Shown: positions 45,380 through 56,856 of the stretch, in pieces
How the letters are laid out: each line of letters opens with the position of its first letter
How positions within the stretch are numbered: the stretch's first letter is position 1
Assembly (NCBI RefSeq): GCF_025290035.1
Contig: NZ_JAMBKT010000002.1
Span: 1-64,000 of the forward strand
Reading direction: 5' to 3'
Origin: Apilactobacillus sp.
GTDB taxonomy: Bacteria; Bacillota; Bacilli; Lactobacillales; Lactobacillaceae
DNA length: 64,000 nt
Program-made: the position numbers and the translations under genes
Notes under the pieces: model-generated
What the model was told of the DNA's origin: nothing
What the model saw: the letters and a program-made list of their open reading frames with translations, nothing else
The model's database searches: none

Positions 45380-45973
45380 ATGAATTTAGTCCCAACTGTC
45401 ATTGAACAATCATCAGGCGGTGAACGTGCATATGACATTTACTCAAGATTATTAAAAGACAGAATCATCATGCTATCAGGTCCAATCGAAGACAACATGG
45501 CTAATACCATTATTGCTCAACTATTATTCCTTGATGCACAAGATTCTGAAAAAGATATTTACCTATACATCAACTCTCCAGGTGGTGTGGTAACTGCAGG
45601 TATGGCAATTTACGATACTATGCAATTCATCAAAGCTGATGTTCAAACCATCGTTATGGGTATGGCTGCTTCAATGGCCAGTGTGCTAGCATCTTCAGGT
45701 GCCAAAGGTAAGCGCTTTGCTTTACCTCACTCTGAAGTTCTAATTCACCAACCTTCTGGTGGTGCCCAAGGTCAACAAACTGAAATCGCTATTGCAGCGG
45801 AATCAATTTTGAAGACTAGAAAGATGATTAACGAAATCTTAGCTCAAAACTCAGGTCAATCAATTGAAAAAGTTAACCTAGATACTGAACGTGATAAATA
45901 CTTAAGCGCTCAAGAAGCTGTTGACTACGGTTTAATTGATAGCATCATGACTAACAGTTCTGAACGTAAATAA
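45380..45973 (+). CDS. clpP: ATP-dependent Clp protease proteolytic subunit
   Basis: 197 residues. The catalytic triad is Ser98 (MGMAASMAS), His123 (VLIHQPSGG) and Asp172. It forms the 14-mer chamber that degrades proteins delivered by ClpX, ClpC or ClpE, including SsrA-tagged chains. AAGGGAGG precedes the ATG. A CtsR box lies upstream. It is convergent with whiA. Confidence 0.98.
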   Translation: MNLVPTVIEQSSGGERAYDIYSRLLKDRIIMLSGPIEDNMANTIIAQLLFLDAQDSEKDIYLYINSPGGVVTAGMAIYDTMQFIKADVQTIVMGMAASMASVLASSGAKGKRFALPHSEVLIHQPSGGAQGQQTEIAIAAESILKTRKMINEILAQNSGQSIEKVNLDTERDKYLSAQEAVDYGLIDSIMTNSSERK

Positions 45974-45974
45974 T

Positions 45975-46011
45975 AAAAAAAGACTTAGCTATGACAGCTA
46001 AGTCTTTTTTA
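45975..46011. terminator. Bidirectional terminator, clpP and whiA
   Basis: AAAAAAGACTTAGCT pairs with AGCTAAGTCTTTTTT around ATGAC. Confidence 0.94.
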
Positions 46012-46944
46012 TATCGCTTCTTCTCTTAATTTGTCAGCAAACTCATTAATTTTTCTTAATCTGTGGTTAATTCCTGACTTAGAAATACTCCCACTTGGTA
46101 GTGATTCGCTAAGTTCTTTTAAACTAACCTCTGGCATTTTCATTCGAGTCATTGCGACTTCATATAATTTTTCTGGTAAGTGATCTAAACCAACCGTTTC
46201 ATCAATGAACTTGATGTTAGCTAATTGCTTAGTTGAAGCATTCGCTACCTTGTTCATATTAGCAGTTTCGCAATTTACCAATCTATTAACAGAATTACGC
46301 ATATCTCGCATAATTCGCACATCTTCGAATTTAAGCATTGCATTAGTGGCACCAATTAATTGTAAGAAGTTAGCTATCTTTTCAGCTTCCTTCAAATACG
46401 TGATGTATCCACTTCTTCTATCGGTTGTTCGAGAGTTTAAATCGTAATTATTCATCATTTCAGAAATCATGTCATTATGTTCTTCATACAATGAATATAT
46501 TTCCAAATGATATCTAGAAGTTTCCGGATTATTTACAGAACCACTGGCTAAAAACGCCCCTCTTAAATAAGAACGTACTTGGGAATCGTCTTTTAATAAT
46601 TCGACTGGAACCCTTTCGACGATTTGGAAATTTTCTAAAATCCCTAAGTCATCCAAGATTGCTTGTGCTTGATCAGCAATTCGTACAACATAGACATTAT
46701 TTTTATTTAATTTCATTTTCTTTCTAACAACTAACTTACTTTCAACCTTATAAAATTCTAAGATTAATTTGTAAATTCGACGTGCTATGGCAGGATTTTC
46801 TGTTTGAATATTTAGAATAATCTTACGATTAGCAAGCGAAATTGAACCGTTCATACGAATTAATGCCATCAATTCCGCCTTCGCATTCTTTTTATGCACT
46901 TCTAAGGTTGTTAGTTCTTTTTTTACGTCACTAGCATATGACAT
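46009..46944 (-). CDS. whiA: WhiA DNA-binding protein
   Basis: 311 residues. An N-terminal LAGLIDADG-like fold (about 1-200, with [15 protein letters not shown] and [16 protein letters not shown]) is followed by a helix-turn-helix domain (about 220-305, with SLKELSESL...[10 protein letters not shown]). In Gram-positive bacteria WhiA influences cell division and chromosome segregation. It follows glmR by 11 nt in the conserved glmR-whiA pair. Confidence 0.96.
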   Translation of the reverse strand: MSYASDVKKELTTLEVHKKNAKAELMALIRMNGSISLANRKIILNIQTENPAIARRIYKLILEFYKVESKLVVRKKMKLNKNNVYVVRIADQAQAILDDLGILENFQIVERVPVELLKDDSQVRSYLRGAFLASGSVNNPETSRYHLEIYSLYEEHNDMISEMMNNYDLNSRTTDRRSGYITYLKEAEKIANFLQLIGATNAMLKFEDVRIMRDMRNSVNRLVNCETANMNKVANASTKQLANIKFIDETVGLDHLPEKLYEVAMTRMKMPEVSLKELSESLPSGSISKSGINHRLRKINEFADKLREEAI

Positions 46945-46955
46945 GTTGCATCATC

Positions 46956-47930
46956 CTATTCTTTGGTGACTAATTCGACTAACTTATCAGCCACTTTTTT
47001 TCCATTATGAAATGCCCCACGATTAGTTAATAATAAGAAATCGTCGTAAATCACTTGGCATCCCAATTCTTCTAATCTATTCTCATCATGTTCTACTGGA
47101 CTAGATATTTCATTAAATCTTTGATGATCAATTTGACTATCTAAAACTGGTGTCTTATTAACAATCACAACATCTATAAAATTGCTGTTCATGTGTTTAT
47201 TTAAGACTTCAACGTGATTGGCATCAGTAAAATTATCAGTTTCGCCAAATTGCGTCATGATATTACATATATACACAACTTGTGCTTTTGACTTTATAAT
47301 CGCATCCCCAATATTTGAAATCATTAAATTAGGTAGAATGCTTGTAAATAAGCTTCCTGGTCCTAATACAATTTGATCAGCCTCTAAAATGGCATCAATC
47401 ACTTCTTGATTTGCTACTGGTGGGTTATCGGGGTCATCTGTTTCCACCCAAACACGATTTATTTGCTTATCAGCGTAGGTAATTTCATATTCACCCTTCA
47501 TAGTCGAACCATCTTTAAATTCAGCACAGAGCTGTAATTTTTGGTTTGTAGAAGGATATATTTTCCCAGTGATGTCCATCATTTGACTTAATAGCTTAAC
47601 GGCGACATTAATGTCACCCTTCATTTCAGTCATTGCGGTAATAATTAAATTTCCTAATGAGTGTCCTGATAAAAAGTCATTATTATCGTTAAAACGATAC
47701 TGGAATAAATCTAGTTCAGTTTGCGGTAAATTGGAAAGTGATGCCAATACATTTCTGATATCACCAGGAGGGACAACGTTAGCAGCTTTTCTTAGTTTTC
47801 CAGAAGAACCGCCGTCATCAGAGACATTTACGATTGATGTAATATTAACATCTTTGTCTTTTAAATTATTTAAGACCACTGGCAAACCCGTTCCGCCACC
47901 AATCACAACGACGTTTTTTAAAGTTCTCAT
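46956..47930 (-). CDS. glmR: GlmR/YvcK, UDP-GlcNAc-binding regulator of carbon flow to cell wall
   Basis: 324 residues from the ATG at 47930 with GGAGG 10 nt before it. The family signature is VVVIGGGTGLPVVLNNLK (about 7-24), then VSDDGGSSGKLR, PPGDIRNVLASLS and LGPGSLFTSILPNL. YvcK proteins bind UDP-GlcNAc and stimulate GlmS in Bacillus, directing sugar to peptidoglycan. Normally rapZ lies directly upstream; here only a short gap and the uvrA terminator are found. Confidence 0.94.
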   Translation of the reverse strand: MRTLKNVVVIGGGTGLPVVLNNLKDKDVNITSIVNVSDDGGSSGKLRKAANVVPPGDIRNVLASLSNLPQTELDLFQYRFNDNNDFLSGHSLGNLIITAMTEMKGDINVAVKLLSQMMDITGKIYPSTNQKLQLCAEFKDGSTMKGEYEITYADKQINRVWVETDDPDNPPVANQEVIDAILEADQIVLGPGSLFTSILPNLMISNIGDAIIKSKAQVVYICNIMTQFGETDNFTDANHVEVLNKHMNSNFIDVVIVNKTPVLDSQIDHQRFNEISSPVEHDENRLEELGCQVIYDDFLLLTNRGAFHNGKKVADKLVELVTKE

Positions 47931-48008
47931 TTGACTGGTCCCTCCTCTCCTTTTTAAGATAACCCAAGAATTATAACACACGTACCCGGGTGTGTCATTT
48001 ATTAAGCA

Positions 48009-48040
48009 ATAAAAAAGGTGCTAAAAAGCACCTTTTTATT
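48009..48040 (-). terminator. Terminator of uvrA
   Basis: AAAAAGGTGCT pairs with AGCACCTTTTT around AAAA. It overlaps the uvrA stop at 48036. Confidence 0.9.
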
Positions 48041-50897
48041 TTTGACTTTCTTTAGTTCGCTTAGTATCACGTTCTAAGACTGGTTTTAAATATTGACCGG
48101 TATAACTATCAGCAACTTCCACCACTTCTTCAGGAGTTCCAGTTGCAATAATGGTTCCACCACCATCTCCACCTTCAGGTCCTAAATCAATAATGTGGTC
48201 AGCTGTTTTAATCACATCTAAATTATGTTCAATAATTAAAACGGTGTTGCCTTGATCCACTAATTCATGCAAAACAACTAGTAAACGGTTAATGTCATCA
48301 GTATGCAATCCAATTGTTGGTTCATCTAAAATGTATAGATTATTACCAGCTGATTTCTTATATAGTTCAGAAGCTAACTTCATTCGTTGTGCTTCCCCAC
48401 CAGATAAAGTGGTTGCTGATTGGCCTAATTGAACATAGCCTAATCCTACTTCATCAATGGTTTCTAATTTTCTAGTAATCTTTGGAATTGCAGAGAAGAA
48501 TTCCAACGCTTGATCGACTGTCATGTCTAATACATCAGAAATATTTTTCCCTTTGTATTGTACTTCAAGTGTTTCAGCATTGTATCGTTTACCATGACAA
48601 ACTTCACATGGTACGTATACATCTGGTAGGAAGTTCATTTCAATTTTTAGAATTCCATCCCCATGACAGGTTTCACAACGTCCACCCTTAACATTAAAAC
48701 TAAAACGACCCTTTTGATATCCTCTTAGCTTCGCTTCATTGGTTTCAGCGAATAATGTTCTGATATCGTCAAAGACACCGGTGTAAGTTGCCGGATTACT
48801 TCTTGGCGTTCTTCCGATTGGGCTTTGGTCGATATTAATAAGCTTATCAATATTTTTGTAACCAGAGATACTCTTATACTTACCTGGCTTTTCAGAATTA
48901 TGGTTAATCTTTTGTGCGATTGCTCTCTTCACAATTCGATTAATTAATGTTGATTTACCTGAACCAGAAACTCCGGTAACAACATTAAATTCACCCAATG
49001 GAATTTCAGCAGTAACGTCTTTTAGATTATTTTCACTAGCTCCAGTGACCTTAATCTTTTTACCATTACCCTTACGGCGTTTTAATGGCACTGGCACAAA
49101 CTTTTTACCAGATAGATATTGACCAGTTAATGAATTATCATTTTGAGCCACTTCTTCCGGTGTTCCAGCTGCCATCACGTTACCACCATTAGTTCCTGCA
49201 CCAGGTCCAATATCAACAATATAATCTGCTGATCTTTGCGTATCTTCACCGTGTTCAACCACAACTAAAGTATTCCCCAAATCACGCATTGCCTTTAGTG
49301 AAGAAATTAGTCGGTCATTATCTCTTTGATGTAACCCAATTGATGGTTCATCTAACACATATAGGACTCCAGAAAGATTGGAACCAATTTGCGTTGCTAA
49401 TCTAATTCTTTGTGATTCCCCACCAGAAAGGGTTCCTGCAGTTCTAGATAAAGTTAAATAATCTAGTCCAACATTCTTTAAGAAAGTTAGACGATCAATA
49501 ATTTCTTTTAGAATTGGTTTAGCAACAACGCTATCTTTTTCACCAAAATGTAAATCGGTGAAGAAATTCAATTCTTTAATCACATCTAAATCAGTTGCTT
49601 CACTAATATTTAAATCATCAACTTTAACACTTAATGCTTCTTCATTCAGTCTGTAACCATGACAAGTTTGACATGTTAACTCTGTCATATATTGACGCAT
49701 TTGGTCTCTTGTAAAATCACTATTGGTACCGTGATAACGACGGTCAATGTTATTTACAACCCCTTCAAATTCAGCATCAGTATCCTTAATGCCACCAAAA
49801 CCATTAGTACTATCAAAATGAAAATGAAATTTTTTCCCATTTGATCCGTACATAATTATGTCACGTTGTTTTTTCGGTAACTTATTAAATGGAGTATCCA
49901 TATCGATACCAAATTGTTCACACGCTTGCTCTAACATGCTTGGGTAGTATTTAGAACTAATTGGGTTCCAAGGCTCAATTGCCCCTTCATTTAGCGTTTT
50001 AGAGGTATCTGGAATGATTAGAGATTCATCCACTTCTAGTTTCATCCCTAAACCATCACAACTTGGACATGCCCCAATTGGTGAATTGAATGAAAATAGT
50101 CTTGGTTCTAGTTCACTAACAGTGAACCCACAAAGTGGACAAGCATAATGTTCTGAGAAAATTAGATTTTCCCCTGCACCCATTAAATCCGCAATCGCAT
50201 ATCCTTCACTTAAACGTAATGCGGTTTCTAGTGAGTCAGATAATCTTGATTTAATGCCATCTTTAACGATAATTCTATCCACCACAATTTCAATGTTGTG
50301 GTGTTTATTCTTATCTAATTCAATATCATCTTCGATTTCGTGCACTTCGCCATCAACACGATAACGGACAAAACCTTCACGCTTAATTTTTTCGATGATC
50401 TTCTTGTGTTGACCACGCTGTTCCCTAACAACAGGTGACAAAATTTGCATCTTAGTTCTTTCGGGTAAGGCTAGAACCGCATCCATCATTTGATCAATCG
50501 ATTGTCTAGTAATCTTAGTTCCGTCATTAGGACAAATTGGAGTTCCAACTCGTGCCCACAACAATCTAAAGTAATCATTGATTTCAGTAACTGTTCCAAC
50601 CGTTGAACGAGGATTTTTCGAAGTTGTCTTTTGGTCAATCGCAATCGCTGGACTTAATCCTTCAATCGAGTCGACATCTGGTTTATCCATTTGGCCTAAA
50701 AATTGACGAGCGTATGAGGAAAGACTTTCCACGTATCGACGTTGTCCTTCTGCATATAAAGTATCAAATGCCAAAGAACTCTTTCCAGAACCTGACAACC
50801 CGGTCATTACTGTTAGTTTGTTTTTAGGAATTGAAACGCTAATATCCTTTAAGTTATGTGCACGGGCACCTTTAATAACAATCTTATCGTTTTGCAC
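48036..50897 (-). CDS. uvrA: Excinuclease ABC subunit A
   Basis: 953 residues. Two ABC-ATPase halves: Walker [10 protein letters not shown] (about 34-42) and GVSGSGKST (about 640-648), signature [10 protein letters not shown] and [10 protein letters not shown]. Zinc-finger cysteines are CPLCGF...CPSC and CETCHGDG...CEVCHG. UvrA recognises bulky DNA lesions with UvrB for nucleotide excision repair. It starts 12 nt after uvrB. Confidence 0.98.
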   Translation of the reverse strand: MQNDKIVIKGARAHNLKDISVSIPKNKLTVMTGLSGSGKSSLAFDTLYAEGQRRYVESLSSYARQFLGQMDKPDVDSIEGLSPAIAIDQKTTSKNPRSTVGTVTEINDYFRLLWARVGTPICPNDGTKITRQSIDQMMDAVLALPERTKMQILSPVVREQRGQHKKIIEKIKREGFVRYRVDGEVHEIEDDIELDKNKHHNIEIVVDRIIVKDGIKSRLSDSLETALRLSEGYAIADLMGAGENLIFSEHYACPLCGFTVSELEPRLFSFNSPIGACPSCDGLGMKLEVDESLIIPDTSKTLNEGAIEPWNPISSKYYPSMLEQACEQFGIDMDTPFNKLPKKQRDIIMYGSNGKKFHFHFDSTNGFGGIKDTDAEFEGVVNNIDRRYHGTNSDFTRDQMRQYMTELTCQTCHGYRLNEEALSVKVDDLNISEATDLDVIKELNFFTDLHFGEKDSVVAKPILKEIIDRLTFLKNVGLDYLTLSRTAGTLSGGESQRIRLATQIGSNLSGVLYVLDEPSIGLHQRDNDRLISSLKAMRDLGNTLVVVEHGEDTQRSADYIVDIGPGAGTNGGNVMAAGTPEEVAQNDNSLTGQYLSGKKFVPVPLKRRKGNGKKIKVTGASENNLKDVTAEIPLGEFNVVTGVSGSGKSTLINRIVKRAIAQKINHNSEKPGKYKSISGYKNIDKLINIDQSPIGRTPRSNPATYTGVFDDIRTLFAETNEAKLRGYQKGRFSFNVKGGRCETCHGDGILKIEMNFLPDVYVPCEVCHGKRYNAETLEVQYKGKNISDVLDMTVDQALEFFSAIPKITRKLETIDEVGLGYVQLGQSATTLSGGEAQRMKLASELYKKSAGNNLYILDEPTIGLHTDDINRLLVVLHELVDQGNTVLIIEHNLDVIKTADHIIDLGPEGGDGGGTIIATGTPEEVVEVADSYTGQYLKPVLERDTKRTKESQK

Positions 50898-50909
50898 CTT
50901 GTTTCCTCC

Positions 50910-52919
50910 TTACATCTGACTCTTTAAATCCATCACCGTATCACGCAATGCAGCAGCTTTTTCGAAATCTAGTTTTGCGGCTGCTTGTTTCATTTCCTTG
51001 GTTAATGTTTCGATCATTTGTTTTTGATCTTTCTTGGTTAGTTTTTGGAAATCAGATTCGATAAATGAATGATCTTCTTTATCATTATCATCTTTATTAC
51101 CATAACTAATTAAGTCACGAATTGGTTTCTTAATTGTATGTGGCGTAATTTGATGTTCTTTATTGTATTCTTGTTGAATGCTACGTCTTCTGGCAGTTTC
51201 ATCGATTGCTTTTTGCATTGAATCAGTTACATAGTCAGCGTACATAATAACTGCCCCATTTTCATTTCTGGCAGCACGTCCAATCGTTTGAATCAATGAA
51301 CGTTCATTTCTTAGGAATCCTTCTTTATCGGCATCTAAGATAGCAACTAGTGAAACTTCAGGAACGTCAATTCCTTCTCTTAACAAGTTAATTCCAACTA
51401 AAACATCATATTTACCTAGTCGTAAATCTCTAATTATTTTAGTTCTTTCCAGTGTCTTAACATCTGAATGTAAGTATGCCACTTTAATCCCTAGGTCTTT
51501 CAAGTAATCAGTTAAATCTTCAGACATTTTCTTGGTTAAAGTCGTAACAAAAACACGTTCGTTCTTTTCGATTCGATCGTTAATTTCACCAACTAAGTCA
51601 TCCATTTGTCCCATAATTGGACGCACTTCTACCGTTGGATCTAACAAACCAGTTGGTCGAATAATTTGTTGAACAATGTTCTTTTCAGGTGTCTCTTCCA
51701 ATTCACGTGGTCCTGGCGTCGCAGACATATAAATTGCTTGATTAACACGTTCTTTAAATTCGGGCATCTTTAGCGGTCTATTATCAAGAGCACTAGGCAA
51801 TCTAAAACCGTACTCAATTAAACGCTCTTTTCTAGCTTTATCACCGTTGTACATCCCACCTACCTGTGGCAATGTTTGATGTGATTCATCGACTACTAAC
51901 AAGTAATCATCTGGGAAGAAATCTAATAGCGTATAAGGTGCTTCACCCGGTTTTCGATTATCCATATATCTGGAATAATTTTCAATTCCGTTGGTATATC
52001 CCATTTCTGCCATCATTTCAATATCATAAGTAGTACGTTGTTTTAATCGTTGCGCTTCTAGCAATTTACCTTCTTTTTCAAATTCGGCAACTTGTTCTAT
52101 CATTTCTTCCTTAATTCCTTTTAATGCATGATCCATGTTTTGATCATCAGTCAAAAAGTGGGTTGCTGGGAAGATAATAATATTGTCTTTTTTACCAATA
52201 AATTCACCGGTTAATGTGTCGATTTCTTTAATAGAATCAATCTCATCACCAAAGAATTCAATTCTAAACGCGTGTTGGTCTCCCGAAGCAGGAAAAATAT
52301 CAACAACATCTCCATGAACCCTAAATCGACCACGCTGAAAATCAATATCATTTCGATCAAATTGGATTTCAACTAGTCTTCTTAGTAATTCATCTCGCTC
52401 GATTTGTTGACCCACATTTAGTGCAATCGTATGTTTGTAGTATTCTTTAGGACTTCCTAATCCAAAAATGGATGAAACAGATGCAACAATGATAACGTCA
52501 TTTCTAGTTAGTAATGAGTTAGTTGCGGCATGGCGTAGTTTATCGATTTCATCATTGATTGAAGAATCCTTTTCAATATAGGTATCACTTGAAGGTACAT
52601 ATGCTTCTGGTTGGTAGTAATCATAATAACTAACGAAGTATTCAACTGCGTTATTAGGAAAGAACTCTTTAAATTCACTATATAGTTGACCCGCTAATGT
52701 TTTATTATGCGATAAAATCAACGTTGGTTTATTCACATTTTTAATCACATTAGAAATCGTAAAGGTCTTCCCTGTACCCGTAGCCCCTAATAGGATTTGT
52801 TGCTTTTGTCCATCTTCAATCCCCTTGGTTAATTGACTAATAGCCTCTGGTTGATCACCAGTAGGTTTATATTTTGATACTAATTCAAATTTATTATTAT
52901 TTTCGCGTTGGATTTCCAA
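50910..52919 (-). CDS. uvrB: Excinuclease ABC subunit B
   Basis: 669 residues from a TTG at 52919 with AAAGGAGG 7 nt upstream; this gives the family-like start [17 protein letters not shown]. Walker A is [10 protein letters not shown], the beta-hairpin [24 protein letters not shown] box VVDESH and the C-terminal UVR motif (about 632-667) for UvrC binding. Helicase-like damage verifier in excision repair. Confidence 0.97.
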   Translation of the reverse strand: MEIQRENNNKFELVSKYKPTGDQPEAISQLTKGIEDGQKQQILLGATGTGKTFTISNVIKNVNKPTLILSHNKTLAGQLYSEFKEFFPNNAVEYFVSYYDYYQPEAYVPSSDTYIEKDSSINDEIDKLRHAATNSLLTRNDVIIVASVSSIFGLGSPKEYYKHTIALNVGQQIERDELLRRLVEIQFDRNDIDFQRGRFRVHGDVVDIFPASGDQHAFRIEFFGDEIDSIKEIDTLTGEFIGKKDNIIIFPATHFLTDDQNMDHALKGIKEEMIEQVAEFEKEGKLLEAQRLKQRTTYDIEMMAEMGYTNGIENYSRYMDNRKPGEAPYTLLDFFPDDYLLVVDESHQTLPQVGGMYNGDKARKERLIEYGFRLPSALDNRPLKMPEFKERVNQAIYMSATPGPRELEETPEKNIVQQIIRPTGLLDPTVEVRPIMGQMDDLVGEINDRIEKNERVFVTTLTKKMSEDLTDYLKDLGIKVAYLHSDVKTLERTKIIRDLRLGKYDVLVGINLLREGIDVPEVSLVAILDADKEGFLRNERSLIQTIGRAARNENGAVIMYADYVTDSMQKAIDETARRRSIQQEYNKEHQITPHTIKKPIRDLISYGNKDDNDKEDHSFIESDFQKLTKKDQKQMIETLTKEMKQAAAKLDFEKAAALRDTVMDLKSQM

Positions 52920-53031
52920 ACAAAGTCCTCCTTTGTTCACTCGTAGGGTTTTCGACCCTTTTCATTCATATTTAATAATATTTTAACATACGAACAAACT
53001 TTCTAAAACTAATGTTCTCCTTTTTAAGAGT

Positions 53032-53064
53032 AAAAAAAGACTGGTATTAAAACCAGTCTTTTTG
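53032..53064 (-). terminator. Terminator of trxB
   Basis: GACTGGT pairs with ACCAGTC around ATTAAA, with T run on the minus strand. Confidence 0.85.
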
Positions 53065-53072
53065 ATTACTTT

Positions 53073-53990
53073 TTATAATGATGAAACGTATTCAAATGCG
53101 TTTTGACCAGCAATTCCACCGTCTCCAACGGCAGTAGTTACTTGTCTTAATTCTTTTTGACGAACGTCTCCAATGGCAAACACACCATCAATATCAGTTT
53201 CCATTCTTTCGTTAGTCTTAATCCAACCTTTTTCATCAGTGATGTTTAGGTTCGCAAATGCTTCAGTCATTGGGTTGTTACCAACATAAATAAATACACC
53301 AGAAGCGTCAACAACACTTTCTTCGTTAGTCTTGTTGTTTACAGTTTTTACACCAGTAACTTTCATGTCATCTCCGATAACTTCAGTTACATTAGTGTCC
53401 CAAATGAATTCAATTTTGTCATTAGCAAATGCACGGTCTTGAATAACTTTTTGTGCACGAAGTTGATCACGACGGTGAATAACAGTTACTTTCGAAGCTA
53501 AACCAGCAAGGTAAAGTGCTTCAGAAATAGCTGAATCTCCACCACCGACAACTACGACTTCACGGTTCTTGAAGAAGGCACCATCACATACGGCACAGTA
53601 AGAAACTCCTCTTCCACCGTATTCATCTTCACCAGGCACGCCTAGTTTACGGTATTGTGAACCAGTACCAATGATAACAGAACTTGTTTCGTAACTACCT
53701 TGGTCGGTGTTAACAATCTTTGAATTACCCTTGTCTTCAATTGATTCAACAGTTCCGTATTCATACTTGGCGCCAAAGTTAGTTGAGCTTTCGTACATAT
53801 TCTTAGCTAAATCTGGTCCTAAAATGGATTTGAATCCAGGATAGTTTTCAATTTCAGCTGTGTTGTTCATTTGACCACCGTAGATACCACGATCAATCAT
53901 TAAAACTGATAAATTAGCACGAGAAGCATATAGTGCGGATGTCATTCCACCAGGTCCAGCACCAATAACAATTACGTCATATTTTTCCAT
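53073..53990 (-). CDS. trxB: Thioredoxin reductase
   Basis: 305 residues. FAD site VIGAGPGGMTSALYASRA (7-24), redox pair CAVC (in SYCAVCDGAFF), NADPH site GGGDSAISEALYL and FAIGDVR near the end. It keeps thioredoxin reduced with NADPH. It lies 86 nt after galU on the same strand. Confidence 0.97.
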   Translation of the reverse strand: MEKYDVIVIGAGPGGMTSALYASRANLSVLMIDRGIYGGQMNNTAEIENYPGFKSILGPDLAKNMYESSTNFGAKYEYGTVESIEDKGNSKIVNTDQGSYETSSVIIGTGSQYRKLGVPGEDEYGGRGVSYCAVCDGAFFKNREVVVVGGGDSAISEALYLAGLASKVTVIHRRDQLRAQKVIQDRAFANDKIEFIWDTNVTEVIGDDMKVTGVKTVNNKTNEESVVDASGVFIYVGNNPMTEAFANLNITDEKGWIKTNERMETDIDGVFAIGDVRQKELRQVTTAVGDGGIAGQNAFEYVSSL

Positions 53991-54076
53991 AATTAACTTC
54001 CCCTTTCATATATTCAATAAATGATACTTTACTATCATATGATAGATTTGTCCATTAATTAGCACCCAAACTAATT

Positions 54077-54949
54077 TTAAAGTTTCTTAGCTAAATCTTT
54101 AATGTATTCTTTCAATTGGTCTGCAACTTCTGGATGTTGTAGTCCAAATTCAATGTTGGTTTGTAGCCAACCGAACTTGTTACCAGTATCGAAACGGTCA
54201 CCTTTGAATTCGTGAGCGTAAACTTTACCATCTTTATTTAATGTATCAATAGCATCAGTTAATTGAACTTCATTACCTTTACCTGGCTTAGTGTTTTCCA
54301 AAATATCAAAGATTTCAGGAGTTAATAAGTAACGACCGATAATCGCTAAATCACTAGGTGCGTCTTCAGGATTTGGTTTTTCAACGAAGTTAACAACGTC
54401 GTATAGGCCATCTTTAACTTCTTTAGCTGGGTTAATTACACCGTACTTTGAAGTATCTTCATGAGGCACTCTCATAACAGCTAAAGTTGAAGAACCTGTT
54501 TCTTCGTAACTATCAATTAATTGCTTAGTTAATGGTGTTTTATCTTCCATTAAGTCATCACCTAACATGATAACAAAAGGATCATCGCCAACAAAACTCT
54601 TGGCAGTATATACAGCATCCCCTAAACCATTTGGATGTTCTTGACGTTTAAAGTAAATGTTTAAGCCATTAGTTTTCTTAACTGCTTCTAACATTTCCTT
54701 TTTACCTTTACTTTCGAGGTTTAATTCTAGTTCAGTGTTTGAATCAAAATGATCTTCGATGGCACGTTTGCCTTTACCGATAATGATTAGGATATCAGTG
54801 ATTCCTGATTCAATTGCTTCTTCAACGATTAGTTGAATTGCTGGTTTATCAACTACTGGTAACATTTCTTTTGGCATTGCCTTAGTTTCTGGTAAGAATC
54901 TAGTTCCTAATCCAGCAGCTGGAATGATTGCCTTTTTAATCTTTTTCAT
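54077..54949 (-). CDS. galU: UTP-glucose-1-phosphate uridylyltransferase
   Basis: 290 residues. [21 protein letters not shown] (starting at residue 11) is the nucleotidyltransferase signature; [12 protein letters not shown] and the metal Asp in MLGDDLM follow. It makes UDP-glucose for glycolipids, teichoic acid decoration and polysaccharides. It starts 21 nt after gpsA. Confidence 0.97.
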   Translation of the reverse strand: MKKIKKAIIPAAGLGTRFLPETKAMPKEMLPVVDKPAIQLIVEEAIESGITDILIIIGKGKRAIEDHFDSNTELELNLESKGKKEMLEAVKKTNGLNIYFKRQEHPNGLGDAVYTAKSFVGDDPFVIMLGDDLMEDKTPLTKQLIDSYEETGSSTLAVMRVPHEDTSKYGVINPAKEVKDGLYDVVNFVEKPNPEDAPSDLAIIGRYLLTPEIFDILENTKPGKGNEVQLTDAIDTLNKDGKVYAHEFKGDRFDTGNKFGWLQTNIEFGLQHPEVADQLKEYIKDLAKKL

Positions 54950-54970
54950 CTTTATAAACTCCTATATCGA

Positions 54971-55987
54971 TTAGTCTAATTCTTCTCGACCTTTACGGTT
55001 CATTAATTGTTTAATTGCATCATCAATTGTTAATTGGTTGTGTAGCACTTTGTAGATTGCTGATGTGATTGGCATATCAATACCACGTTGAGCTGCTAAT
55101 TCATAAGCAGCTTCAGCTGTAGCAATTCCTTCGATTACCATTCCCATGTTCTTAACAATATCATCTAGTGTTTCACCTTTACCTAATTGGTATCCAGCAC
55201 GCCAGTTTCTTGAGTCACTACTTGTGGCAGTAACAATCACATCACCAAATCCTGAAAGACCAGTAAATGTTAATGGGTTAGCACCAAATGAAGTTCCTAA
55301 ACGTGAAATTTCAGCTAAACCACGAGTCATTAGCGCAGCTTTGGCGTTATCAGCATAGCCTAAACCATATAATGCTCCGGCACCGATTGCGATGATGTTC
55401 TTCAAAGCCGCTCCAATTTCAACACCGATAATGTCATCGTTTGTGTAAACTCTGAAATATTCATTGATGAATAATGATTGGATGTGTTCAGCATCTTTAA
55501 TGTTTTCTGAAGCTGTAGTAACTAAAGTAATATCGTGTTTAGCAACTGATTCTGCTTGACTAGGTCCTGAAATAACTGAAACAGATTTACGATGCTTTGG
55601 ATCGATTTCTTCTGATAGCACTTCAGACATTCGCTTATATGTTTTTTGTTCGATTCCTTTACTACCATGAATGATGTTAACTGACATGTCTAGTTCTTCT
55701 AGAATTTCGTTAACTTGTTTAGCAGTATTTCTAGTTACTTGAGCTGGAACAACGAATAAAATATCGTCTACACCTCTGATGGCTTCTTTCATATCACCAT
55801 AAGCAACTAATTCTTTCGGATATGTAAAATCTTTAATGTATTTTTCATTTGTGTGTTGATTGTTTAATTCATCAACTTGAGCTTGTTTGTATGACCACAA
55901 ACGTACTTCATTACCATTTTCTACTAAAATAGTTGCAAGCATGCTTCCCCATGAACCTGCTCCTAAAACTGCAATTTTTTCTGTCAT
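54971..55987 (-). CDS. gpsA: NAD(P)+-dependent glycerol-3-phosphate dehydrogenase
   Basis: 338 residues. The cofactor site is LGAGSWGSMLATIL (8-21). VSVISGPSQAESV, GAALKNIIAIGAGALYGLG (catalytic Lys) and GLSGFGDVIVTATSSDSRN follow. It makes sn-glycerol-3-phosphate for phospholipids and teichoic acids. Part of hprK-lgt-gpsA-galU. Confidence 0.97.
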   Translation of the reverse strand: MTEKIAVLGAGSWGSMLATILVENGNEVRLWSYKQAQVDELNNQHTNEKYIKDFTYPKELVAYGDMKEAIRGVDDILFVVPAQVTRNTAKQVNEILEELDMSVNIIHGSKGIEQKTYKRMSEVLSEEIDPKHRKSVSVISGPSQAESVAKHDITLVTTASENIKDAEHIQSLFINEYFRVYTNDDIIGVEIGAALKNIIAIGAGALYGLGYADNAKAALMTRGLAEISRLGTSFGANPLTFTGLSGFGDVIVTATSSDSRNWRAGYQLGKGETLDDIVKNMGMVIEGIATAEAAYELAAQRGIDMPITSAIYKVLHNQLTIDDAIKQLMNRKGREELD

Positions 55988-56006
55988 TCTAATTACTCCT
56001 TAATTG

Positions 56007-56831
56007 TTAAACCAACTTACTACCATCTAAATAATATGGTAAGTCAGCTTCTTTTTTACGACGATAAATCATCAATGCAATTGCCCCAATAAATAGCACA
56101 ATTGATAACATTTGAGATACTCTAATGCCACCGAATAGCATCAAGCTATCAGTTCTCATCCCTTCTACGAAGAATCGACCGAATGAGTACCAGATGATGT
56201 AAGATAAAACCACTTCACCACGTTTGAAAAACTTGTTAATGTGACGAAGATTCATTAATAATACGAATCCTAATAAATCCCATAATGATTCATACAAAAA
56301 TGTAGGTTGGCGATAAAAGCCTTGAATATACATTTGATTAATTATGAACGTTGGTAAGTGTAGTGACTTAAGGAACGCTAAGCTTGTAATGTTACCAAAA
56401 GCTTCTTGGTTCATAAAGTTACCCCATCTACCGATTCCTTGACCCATAATTACTGTTGGTGCGATTACATCTAACATCGCCCAAACAGAGATTAACTTAC
56501 TACGACAGTATAGATAAACTACCACTGCAGCACCGATTAGCGCTCCGTAGATAGCAATTCCACCGTCCCAAATTTTAATGATTTCATTTAAATGTTGGCT
56601 GTAATATGGCCATTGGAAAACCACGTAATAAATACGAGCACAGATAATGGCCACTGGAAGTGCCCATAAAATCATGTCATATATATTATCTGGATCAATT
56701 CCGCGCTTGCGACCTTCTTTAACAGATAAAAAGACCGCAATTAATACAGCGGAGGCGATAAAGATTCCGTACCAATGAACCGCAACTGGTCCTAAGTTAA
56801 ACGCAATCGGATTTAATGCGATTGAATGCAT
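56007..56831 (-). CDS. lgt: Prolipoprotein diacylglyceryl transferase
   Basis: 274 residues with seven membrane helices. Signatures are [12 protein letters not shown] (18-29), [29 protein letters not shown] and the [10 protein letters not shown] region. It attaches diacylglyceryl to the Cys of lipoprotein precursors in the membrane. GGAAGTG precedes the ATG. Confidence 0.97.
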   Translation of the reverse strand: MHSIALNPIAFNLGPVAVHWYGIFIASAVLIAVFLSVKEGRKRGIDPDNIYDMILWALPVAIICARIYYVVFQWPYYSQHLNEIIKIWDGGIAIYGALIGAAVVVYLYCRSKLISVWAMLDVIAPTVIMGQGIGRWGNFMNQEAFGNITSLAFLKSLHLPTFIINQMYIQGFYRQPTFLYESLWDLLGFVLLMNLRHINKFFKRGEVVLSYIIWYSFGRFFVEGMRTDSLMLFGGIRVSQMLSIVLFIGAIALMIYRRKKEADLPYYLDGSKLV

Positions 56832-56856
56832 TACTTTTCACTTCCCTGGAAAGATT

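Noticed and set aside
47940..48000. ACACAC...GTGTGT inverted repeat upstream of glmR as an operator
   Set aside because: Only 6 bp and imperfect around a GC pocket; too weak to call.
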